NCBI GenBank assembly: GCA_046538945.1
Contig: JBKHHW010000033.1
Span: forward strand, 1-24,367
Direction: 5' to 3'
DNA from: JAEZKC01 sp046538945
GTDB taxonomy: Bacteria; Fibrobacterota; Chitinivibrionia; Chitinivibrionales; Chitinispirillaceae
DNA length: 24,367 bases
In this document: piece by piece, positions 14,824 to 21,760 of the stretch
Layout of the letters: every line of letters begins with the position of its first letter
How positions within the stretch are numbered: position 1 is the stretch's first letter
The notes under the pieces: model-generated
Told to the model about the DNA's origin: nothing
What the model saw: the letters and a program-made list of their open reading frames with translations, nothing else
The model's database searches: none
Made by a program: the position numbers and the translations under genes

Positions 14824-16120
14824 GAATGCGCAACGATCCTGGCGTACTTCGGGAGGAATGGCTCTTGCCCTTACCTCCACACGTACTCTGTTCGCCCTCA
14901 TCACCCAGAAAGTGATCACCGTGTGGCTCGGTCCTGCCGGACTGGGTCAACTCGGTCAGTTTCACTCTTTGTGGCTTGTGCTTCAGTCTCTGGCCGGAGG
15001 TGGGGGACAGGACGGATTGATCAAGCTTACAGCCGAAAGCAACGAGCATTCGAAAAAACGGGTGAATCATACCCTGGTCGCTTTTTCAATTTTCACCCTC
15101 GTTTCCAGTGCAGTTCTGGGACTGGTTCTGTTCATTTTCACTCCTTATGTCGTACGTCTGTTCGACTTTCCCCCGGAGTGGAGCCCGGTTCTGAAAGTAA
15201 GTGCTCTGCTGATGCTTTTCTGCGGACCGTGGTTGTGTCTGCAGTCCTATTTCACAGGACTGGGCCGCTGGAGTTCTCTGGTGATTGTCCAGGGGATCGC
15301 AGCAGTGACTCCTGTTGCAACTCTGTTCATCCTGCGCTTCAATTCTCTTGACATCGGCCTTTTCAGTCCACTCGCGTTCAGCCTTCCACCCCTGATTTCT
15401 GTTCTGGGATTGTCTCTTCTTCAGGTACGCAGACTCCACCTGCTGGTCACTCCGTTTTTCAATGACCTCAGATTTGTACTGAAGACCTTCTGGCCCAATT
15501 ACAAACGGCTTACACTGCTGGTCTTACCCGCCTTGCTGTGTGGACCGCTGTCACTGATTCTCGTTCGCCACATTCTTGTCCAGAAAGCCGGCTGGGAGCT
15601 CACCGGCCAGTTTCAGGCTCTGGTGCGCTTTTTCGATCTGCCGGTAACGCTGTTTGTGACGTTTCTCAGCTTTTACTACGTGCCTGCTTTAGGAAAACTG
15701 AAGGGGAAAGGACATGAAGACTGGAGCGCGTATACAAAACGTGTTTTTATCCTGTTAGTTCTGTTTTCTCTTTCCATTCTGGGATTAATTCCGGGTAAAA
15801 ATCAGATTTTCTCCCTTCTGTTTTCTGATGAAATCAGTATTAGCTCGCTGTGGTTTGTCGGTTTTGCAGTTAACACGTTTCTTAAACTGTGGGCCTGGAT
15901 ATTCGGTCTTCAGCTGCTGGCCTTTGAGGCCTGGAAGCCTTACTGGGTCTGTGAATCTCTTGGTGCTGTCATCTGGGTGGCGCTCTCCGTGGTGGCGATA
16001 CCCCAATACGGAGTTGCGGGGATCATAGGGGCTCAGACCATAGAATTGACATTCACATTGTGTGCTCTGTACGTATCCTCGTTACATATCAAGAGGAAGG
16101 TGTTCCGGGGTGAAACTTAG
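14813..16120 (+). CDS. Wzx-type O-antigen/lipid-linked glycan flippase
   Basis: A 435-aa polytopic inner-membrane protein with about 10-12 hydrophobic helices through its whole length, of the MOP (polysaccharide transport) superfamily. The N-terminal segment TRTLFALITQKVITVWLGPAGLGQLGQFHSL (~22-52) resembles WzxE/WzxC-type flippases, where a GPAGxG turn follows the first helix. The role is to flip undecaprenyl-pyrophosphate-linked repeat units to the periplasm. In the enterobacterial common antigen locus such a flippase also sits next to an aminotransferase for a dTDP-Fuc4N sugar, and the parallel is helpful context. The start is TTG, overlapping the previous stop by 11 bases, and the end overlaps the next GTG start, so the operon is translationally coupled. 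Confidence 0.85.
   Translation: MENKNAQRSWRTSGGMALALTSTRTLFALITQKVITVWLGPAGLGQLGQFHSLWLVLQSLAGGGGQDGLIKLTAESNEHSKKRVNHTLVAFSIFTLVSSAVLGLVLFIFTPYVVRLFDFPPEWSPVLKVSALLMLFCGPWLCLQSYFTGLGRWSSLVIVQGIAAVTPVATLFILRFNSLDIGLFSPLAFSLPPLISVLGLSLLQVRRLHLLVTPFFNDLRFVLKTFWPNYKRLTLLVLPALLCGPLSLILVRHILVQKAGWELTGQFQALVRFFDLPVTLFVTFLSFYYVPALGKLKGKGHEDWSAYTKRVFILLVLFSLSILGLIPGKNQIFSLLFSDEISISSLWFVGFAVNTFLKLWAWIFGLQLLAFEAWKPYWVCESLGAVIWVALSVVAIPQYGVAGIIGAQTIELTFTLCALYVSSLHIKRKVFRGET
16095..16100 (+). promoter_or_regulatory. ribosome binding site selecting GTG 16110
   Basis: GGAAGG lies nine bases before GTG 16110, within the flippase gene end. The product from this GTG starts directly at the conserved N-terminal strand of GT2 enzymes (KLSVLVQCYN). 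The longer in-frame ATG at 16062 would add 16 residues that do not belong to the family fold. Confidence 0.65.
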
Positions 16121-16991
16121 CGTTTTGGTGCAGTGCTATAATCATGAACCCTATCTGGAGGAAGCTGTCAGGAGCGTCTATGCTCAGGATCTGACCGGTA
16201 CTGAAGTGATAGTCGTGGATGACGGCAGCTCAGACAACTCCGCGGAGCTGCTTAAGCGACTGCATGAGGAACTGGGATTCGAACTGATACTTCAGCAGAA
16301 CAGAGGATTCATACCTACTCTAAATGAACTGCTGCAAAAGGCCAGGGGGGAGTACCTCTGTTTGTTGGCCGGAGATGATTTCTATCCGGAGGGCAAATTT
16401 TCCCAGCAGGTGGAGTACCTCGATTCGCATCCGGAATGCAGTGTGCTTCTGGGAAATTCTCTGGTGGTCGGTTCCGATTCAAAAGTGCTCCGGAAGCAGA
16501 ATCAGCTTTTCGTAATTGAAAACGACCGTGAGCTTTCTTTCGAAGAAGTATTCCTGGGGCACAGAAGAGTGGGGGGCGCCTCGTCGATGTTCAGAAAGAG
16601 TGCACTGCAGGAAATTAACGCATTTCCACCGGATGTGCTGGTTGAAGACCTGTGGGCCTGGCTCAAACTGCTGAGCGGCGGCCATCGCATAGTGTGGCTT
16701 AACAGGAACTGGGCATACTACAGACTTCACGATTCCAACATCAACCAGCGTTCCCTGTTGATGCAGGAGAAAATCCTCGAAATCCTTGGGGAATACCGGG
16801 ACCATCCGCTCTTTGAACGGGCGATGCGATTCTGGAAATCAGCCTTTTTCTCCCAACTTGCCATCAATGATAAAAGGTGGGCGCTGAACCATTTTTTTCA
16901 CTACTTCAGTCTGCATCCTCATTTCCTGATCGGGTGCCTGAAATTGATATTTCCTGCAAAGCTGTTCAGAAAACTGAGAAAGCAGTGGTGA
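16110..16991 (+). CDS. family 2 glycosyltransferase
   Basis: A 293-aa GT-A fold glycosyltransferase, inverting, acting at the cytoplasmic membrane face on a lipid-linked acceptor. It opens with KLSVLVQCYNHEPYLEEAVRSV, then VVDDGSSDNS (35-44) for the nucleotide, LLAGDDFYPEGK (85-96) with the DxD-equivalent GDD, and a VEDLWAW segment (~185) that is the ED catalytic-base region. The C-terminal part is basic and hydrophobic, fitting peripheral membrane contact. Its GTG start overlaps the flippase stop by 11 bases and its TGA is directly followed by the ATG of the next glycosyltransferase. Donor and acceptor unknown; it may use the dTDP-aminosugar made by the operon. Confidence 0.88.
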   Translation: MKLSVLVQCYNHEPYLEEAVRSVYAQDLTGTEVIVVDDGSSDNSAELLKRLHEELGFELILQQNRGFIPTLNELLQKARGEYLCLLAGDDFYPEGKFSQQVEYLDSHPECSVLLGNSLVVGSDSKVLRKQNQLFVIENDRELSFEEVFLGHRRVGGASSMFRKSALQEINAFPPDVLVEDLWAWLKLLSGGHRIVWLNRNWAYYRLHDSNINQRSLLMQEKILEILGEYRDHPLFERAMRFWKSAFFSQLAINDKRWALNHFFHYFSLHPHFLIGCLKLIFPAKLFRKLRKQW

Positions 16992-17738
16992 ATGATGTCG
17001 GCCGATAAAGAAACTGCTTGTCAAAAGAAGGTAAGCGTTGTGATGACGAGTTACAACGGGGCCCGGTTTATTTCTGAGCAGATACAGAGCATTCTGCCGC
17101 AGCTGGGGGAAAGTGATGAACTGATCATTTCTGATGATTGTTCCACTGATGACACTGTTGCCTTGATCCGCTCGTTCAATGATTCCAGGATCAGATTGTT
17201 TCAGAACAGTGTCAATGTGGGATTAGGAAGAAACATCGCTCAGTGTATGAACAGGGCCAATGGCGAACTGATATTCTTCTGTGACCAGGATGACATCTGG
17301 GAGCCGGACAAAGTTGAAAAGTGCAGCTCAGCCCTCATGTCTTATGATCTGGTGATCCATAACGGGATATTCATGGATAAGAGAGGGCAACAGCAGAACC
17401 GTACCATATTCCAGTACAGATATCCTGTTTTGAATTACTGGAAGAACCTGATCAGGAACAGCTGCGTCGGAGCGTGCATGGCGCTCAGGAGGGATCTTTT
17501 AAAGATGCTGCTGCCCATACCTGAAGATATCCCCATGCACGATTGGTACATATTTCTCTGTGCTCTCAGAATGAAAAAGAGAATAAAGGTAGTCGGGGAC
17601 AAGCTGATTCTTTACAGAAGACATGGCGGCAATTCATCTCCGACCGGAAACGGAAAAAGCCCCCACTCTTTGCCTGAAATGCTCTCCTGGCGGTGGAAAC
17701 TGCTGCTGAAGACACTGCCTTACAGAGCAGAAAAATGA
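16992..17738 (+). CDS. family 2 glycosyltransferase, rhamnosyltransferase-like
   Basis: A 248-aa GT-A enzyme. It has VSVVMTSYNGARFISEQIQSI (14-34), ISDDCSTDDT (46-55), NVGLGRN (~75-81), CDQDDIWEPDKVEK (97-110) and MHDWYIF (~180). The CDQDDIWxPDK and HDW patterns are frequent in rhamnosyl- and other deoxyhexosyltransferases of O-antigen loci, so a 6-deoxy or amino-deoxy sugar is a reasonable donor guess. It begins in direct contact with the previous stop (ATG ATG), closing the operon. It is convergent with the minus-strand metallopeptidase gene, with only 21 bases between them and no visible terminator. Confidence 0.88.
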   Translation: MMSADKETACQKKVSVVMTSYNGARFISEQIQSILPQLGESDELIISDDCSTDDTVALIRSFNDSRIRLFQNSVNVGLGRNIAQCMNRANGELIFFCDQDDIWEPDKVEKCSSALMSYDLVIHNGIFMDKRGQQQNRTIFQYRYPVLNYWKNLIRNSCVGACMALRRDLLKMLLPIPEDIPMHDWYIFLCALRMKKRIKVVGDKLILYRRHGGNSSPTGNGKSPHSLPEMLSWRWKLLLKTLPYRAEK

Positions 17739-17759
17739 GAGGTCGCCCTTGTTCTGAGT

Positions 17760-19277
17760 TCAGAATTTCTTAAGGAGTGTGGGCTTTCCGGAAGCAAAGG
17801 AAACTTCTCCACCGGGATTCCCGAAGGCGCCTGCACTGTCCAGATAAGAATAGGCCCGCTCAAGTTCCGAGTGTGGTATGGATTCCTGCGTGTCCACATA
17901 GCTTGAAAAAAGGTCACCTACATCCGCACCATATTTTTTGAAAAGATCAACATAGTCCTGACGATAAAATGCCGATCCGTCAAACTTCATACAAAGCTCA
18001 GCCACCAGATCGTCAAGAATGATTCTGTTGTCGGTTGCGCGTCTGATCCGCTCATCCATGAGCATCGAAACCCACATCCCCTTTGTGTATATCAGATCGA
18101 AAAAATCTTCCTTGAAATGGTGTGAACGGACATGGGGGTCTGAGAGTGCATGGGAGAACTTGGGATCGGAGAAATCCTTCTCGCCAAGCAGCATGGAATG
18201 CACGTGTTCTTTGGAAAAGTATCCCAGCCTGGCCGAGAGTGCAATGCCTAAATAGTTCGTTGTTCCCTCTTTCCACCAGGGGTCATCATAATCACCGCAT
18301 CGGATTCCCACAAAATGATGAATGATTTCGTGGGCTATTACCATGTATATGATAAAGTGGTTGTCGGGAGTAGGGGTAAGCAGTGTGAATCCGTTATACC
18401 CTTCCAGTGCTCCTACAGTGCCGGTTACTGAAATGGTGAACGGGGCGTCTTGGGAGCGGATTGTGCCGAACCGAACGACTGCTTCATCGAGCAGGTGAGG
18501 AACGCGTTCCATTATTTCAGGTGTATAGGAATTGTCGTAGGATTCACCTGAAAGGTTAAGTACTACGAAATCCTGTCCGCCGCCACTGCCCCTTGCGATC
18601 TCCTGCGCCCCGGCGGTCAACTGAGTGAAAAAGAGTTCATATATGTTGCGATATGTGGAATGTGGGGGAACTCCGTGGAGGTCTACGGACGCCGGAGCGG
18701 TAACGTTCAGTTCGATATCCAGCGGCGTGCGCCACAGGCGGGCAAGATCATCCGTCAGGTACGGCACAATAAACAGATAAGAACCCATCAGAAGTGCTGA
18801 ATTGTCCAGGTGCATGTGGGGAAGTATATGACTGGGCTGCGCGATGGCGGATGGGTCGAAGGTATAGCTGAAGGTAAGGGGGTATTGCGCATCGGGATGT
18901 GCGGTGAAAATCTGATTTGTTATGGGCCCAAGTTGCTCCTCTGAAAACGTTCCGTTTAGAGGGTTGCCCTTTCTGTCGGTGATATGCAGATCCGCGGCGG
19001 TGGTGGAGGAGAATGAATCGATCGGGTTGTCGAAATGATGAGCAGGCAGAATGAACCTGCCACCTGCCTGGGGTATGTTGTCTGTAGTAAATGAGATTGT
19101 AAGAGAGTCGGGATGAAGGGCGCTGAGATTGAGTGTATAGGAGAGGGTGGGATGGTCCTGGGGTTTGCTAACATCATCCCTACAAAAACCGAAAAAAGCA
19201 AAAATGAGTAGTGGTATTATTTTCAACACAAGGTATGCTCTTTTGCCCTTAAGCGGTCTTTCATTCGTTCTTTTCAT
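17760..19277 (-). CDS. M61-like (gluzincin) metallopeptidase, probably exported
   Basis: A 505-aa protein with HEIIHH (~316-321) and, 17 residues after the second zinc His, WWKEGTTNYLG carrying the third ligand Glu337, the HExxH...E arrangement of M1/M61 gluzincins. An N-terminal beta domain (residues ~45-270) precedes the catalytic domain, as in M61 glycyl-aminopeptidase-like proteins. The N-terminus (MKRTNERPLKGKR, then a ~15-residue hydrophobic run ending FFGFC) looks like an export signal or anchor; Cys32 lacks a good lipobox, so lipidation is doubtful. The frame is open to TTG 19379, but those 34 residues precede the signal, so ATG 19277 is chosen (weak AGG). It is convergent with the glycosyltransferase operon. 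Possible envelope peptidase; substrate unknown. Confidence 0.8.
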   Translation of the reverse strand: MKRTNERPLKGKRAYLVLKIIPLLIFAFFGFCRDDVSKPQDHPTLSYTLNLSALHPDSLTISFTTDNIPQAGGRFILPAHHFDNPIDSFSSTTAADLHITDRKGNPLNGTFSEEQLGPITNQIFTAHPDAQYPLTFSYTFDPSAIAQPSHILPHMHLDNSALLMGSYLFIVPYLTDDLARLWRTPLDIELNVTAPASVDLHGVPPHSTYRNIYELFFTQLTAGAQEIARGSGGGQDFVVLNLSGESYDNSYTPEIMERVPHLLDEAVVRFGTIRSQDAPFTISVTGTVGALEGYNGFTLLTPTPDNHFIIYMVIAHEIIHHFVGIRCGDYDDPWWKEGTTNYLGIALSARLGYFSKEHVHSMLLGEKDFSDPKFSHALSDPHVRSHHFKEDFFDLIYTKGMWVSMLMDERIRRATDNRIILDDLVAELCMKFDGSAFYRQDYVDLFKKYGADVGDLFSSYVDTQESIPHSELERAYSYLDSAGAFGNPGGEVSFASGKPTLLKKF

Positions 19278-19550
19278 ATCGGGCCTGATTGATAGTTGCT
19301 GTTCCAGGTGTTCTGAAACGAAATATGAACATCTCTTTTTTGGATAATTTCGATGTCGGGAAGATACTCTACAGATCAATATAGTATTAGTCGGCGTCTG
19401 AGTGTGACCGTTAATTCCGCGGAGGATCAGTTTGGTTGTGAATGGGCTTTAATGCTGGCAATCAGAAGAGTCAGGGGATGTTTGCATCAGATTCAGAAAT
19501 GTGATTGTCTTAATCGTGGCAGTTAAAATGCAGGTAGGTTTCCGCCCTGC

Positions 19551-21746
19551 TCATTTATTGACCATCAGGTGAACACCATCCCAATCCTGAGGCGGGTTCA
19601 GGATATAGTTTTCCGCTCTTGCGAGCATCACTCGTGAGGGATTCTTCAGTTCCGGAAACCTCTCGAGAAGCAGTGATTTTTCAAACAGTTTCTTCGCTTC
19701 GGCGAATGCCCCTCTGGCATGATGTTGGAGTCCTTTTTCGTAGATTTCGATAAGTTCCTGAATCTGATCGTCATCCGTACGGGGCTTGCCTATAAGTTGA
19801 TATATGTTAGTTGATCTATTTTTTCCCACCACTCTGATACTATCGATTTTGCGCAGAAGGAAACGTTCTTTTACGTGTTTGTAGGTGTTTTCTCCGATCA
19901 CGGTATAGATGCCATACTCCTTTGCTGCCCCTTCGAGCCTGGAGGCCAGATTGACTGTGTCCCCCAGCATGGTATAATTCATCCTCAGGTCACAACCCAT
20001 GTTGCCTGTGACGAAATTGCCCGTGTTTATTCCTATACGCATTTTCAGATGTGCTATTTCTTTTGGAATATGGCTCTGTTTCTGCCATTTTTTTCTTAAC
20101 TGCGAGAGCGTTTCCTGCATGTTGACAGCTGCCGTACACGCTTCCGCCGCATGGTTAAGTGATGGGCGGGGGGCTCCGAAAAAGGCTACAATCGCATCTC
20201 CGATGTATTTATCGAGAGTTCCCTTGTTGTCCAGAAGAGTGTGGGTCATGGCAGAAAAATATTCATTCAGATATGAGATGAGTTCGAAGGGGGTGATCTT
20301 TTCAGATAAACGGGAGAAACTTTCGATATCGCTGAAAAATGCGCTGCCGTATACTTCCTGACCTCCCAGTTCTGGCTTCACGTTATTCTGGGCCATATCC
20401 TCGATAAGCGCAGGCGAGATATATTTACCAAACGTGTTGAAAAGAAAGCGGCGGTCAGAGTCATTTTCCAGATAAATTCCAAACGAGGCGAAAACAATGA
20501 AGATCCCGCCTGCTGTCATACTTTCCAGAAAGGGAACGAATTCGTTGCTGTTATAAAACAGCTTGGACAGGTACAAGAAAGCACCCAGAATCGCAAAAGA
20601 GATAAGAAACGAGTACTTCATGGGAACAAAACGGTAAAGAAGTGCAAAGAGCAGAACCAGGAATAAAGAAACGAGAAGTGAGATCTGACGACCGTGAAAA
20701 CGGATTGCGTTATCGTTGAGAATGGTTGCTGCCGTGCGGGCGTGAAGCATCACATTCGGTGAACGCATACCGCTTTCTTTGACCGAAACGGGTGTAGTGC
20801 CCAGATCTCCCAGAGACGGAGCACTGTTGCCCACGAACACGATCCGTCCTTCAAGCTGCTCTCTGCCGATGGAGGGTTTTTCACCCATTATCATTTGTAT
20901 ATGAGACTGGCGAACATCGCTTAAGCTGTAGAAGGGTATTTTTGATGAGAAATTGAGATATATGTGTCCCTCTTCATCTGTCCATACCCGGTGTTTTCCT
21001 ATTCTGACCTGATTGGTATTCTTGTCCCACGCCACGTCGCTGTGATCCTCCGCGATGGAAGCTGCACGAAGGCCCAGTGAGGGGTAAAGCAGGGAGTCCT
21101 GTGAAAGAAAAAGAGACGTGCGGCGGTCAATACCGTCCGGAAAAGGAGATCCCAGTATGACCGATCCCAGGCTGTGGATATTTTCCAGAAGGTTTTTGTA
21201 GGGAAGAATGGTCTGATGAACGGTATAGCCCGGAACCGTTCCGTTTCCACAGGCAAAACGATGCGGAATACTCTTTGTCGCACTAGTCGGGGCACCGTGT
21301 TGAGACCGGTTCGCTACGGCTCCGAAACCGAAAACTACTTTGGGATACCACTGAACCATTCCCAGAAAAATGGAATCGCTCTTTCCGCAGGCGTCGAGGT
21401 TGTCGGAGAAGATTATGTCAAAAGCTATAACCTCGGCTCCCGCTTCGTCCAGAAATGCTATGAGGTCACCATACACATCTTTTTCAAGCGGCCAGTCGAA
21501 TTCTTCGAATATCGCTTCATCTATTCCGATCACCGCTACTTTTTCATCCACGCTGTTTCCGTAGCGGCTTGTTGCCCACAAGTCCGCAAGGCGCCATTCA
21601 ATAACGTTTATGGAAGGAAAGGAGTAGAGAAGCGCTGAAAGGCAGAAAGCAACAAGTGCCGCCGATCCCATCCACAATGTCATTCTTCTTTTGGCGGGAA
21701 GAGAGGAGAACGTTTGTTTGATTCTTTTGGCAAGATCGCCCTTCAT
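19551..21746 (-). CDS. CHASE2-domain class III adenylate cyclase
   Basis: A 731-aa inner-membrane sensor cyclase making cAMP from ATP. Order: short cytosolic tail, one helix (~24-44), an extracytoplasmic CHASE2 domain (~50-345, with VAVIGIDEAIFEEF and VFVGNSAPSLGDLGTTP), three helices (~353-425), a class III cyclase (~460-650), then a helical, possibly TPR-like, tail (~660-715). Catalytic residues are present: metal-binding Asp473 (FSDIESFS) and Asp517 (KYIGDAIVAFFG), the adenine-selecting Lys513 and Thr592, and transition-state Asn599 and Arg603 in NLASRLEG. Adenylate rather than guanylate specificity follows from the Lys/Thr pair. It starts 14 bases after the stop of the upstream CsgG/FlgT-like gene and is surely co-transcribed with it. 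The CHASE2 ligand is unknown. Confidence 0.92.
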   Translation of the reverse strand: MKGDLAKRIKQTFSSLPAKRRMTLWMGSAALVAFCLSALLYSFPSINVIEWRLADLWATSRYGNSVDEKVAVIGIDEAIFEEFDWPLEKDVYGDLIAFLDEAGAEVIAFDIIFSDNLDACGKSDSIFLGMVQWYPKVVFGFGAVANRSQHGAPTSATKSIPHRFACGNGTVPGYTVHQTILPYKNLLENIHSLGSVILGSPFPDGIDRRTSLFLSQDSLLYPSLGLRAASIAEDHSDVAWDKNTNQVRIGKHRVWTDEEGHIYLNFSSKIPFYSLSDVRQSHIQMIMGEKPSIGREQLEGRIVFVGNSAPSLGDLGTTPVSVKESGMRSPNVMLHARTAATILNDNAIRFHGRQISLLVSLFLVLLFALLYRFVPMKYSFLISFAILGAFLYLSKLFYNSNEFVPFLESMTAGGIFIVFASFGIYLENDSDRRFLFNTFGKYISPALIEDMAQNNVKPELGGQEVYGSAFFSDIESFSRLSEKITPFELISYLNEYFSAMTHTLLDNKGTLDKYIGDAIVAFFGAPRPSLNHAAEACTAAVNMQETLSQLRKKWQKQSHIPKEIAHLKMRIGINTGNFVTGNMGCDLRMNYTMLGDTVNLASRLEGAAKEYGIYTVIGENTYKHVKERFLLRKIDSIRVVGKNRSTNIYQLIGKPRTDDDQIQELIEIYEKGLQHHARGAFAEAKKLFEKSLLLERFPELKNPSRVMLARAENYILNPPQDWDGVHLMVNK

Positions 21747-21760
21747 GGTAAGGATCTCTT

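Noticed and set aside
16062..16109. Longer start (ATG 16062) for the first GT2 gene
   Set aside because: It lies well inside the flippase gene and adds 16 residues with no family match; GTG 16110 has GGAAGG at nine bases and begins at the conserved first strand.
19278..19379. N-terminal extension (TTG 19379) of the M61-like peptidase
   Set aside because: The extra 34 residues precede the signal-like hydrophobic run and would hide it from export; the internal ATG at 19277 fits an exported protein better.
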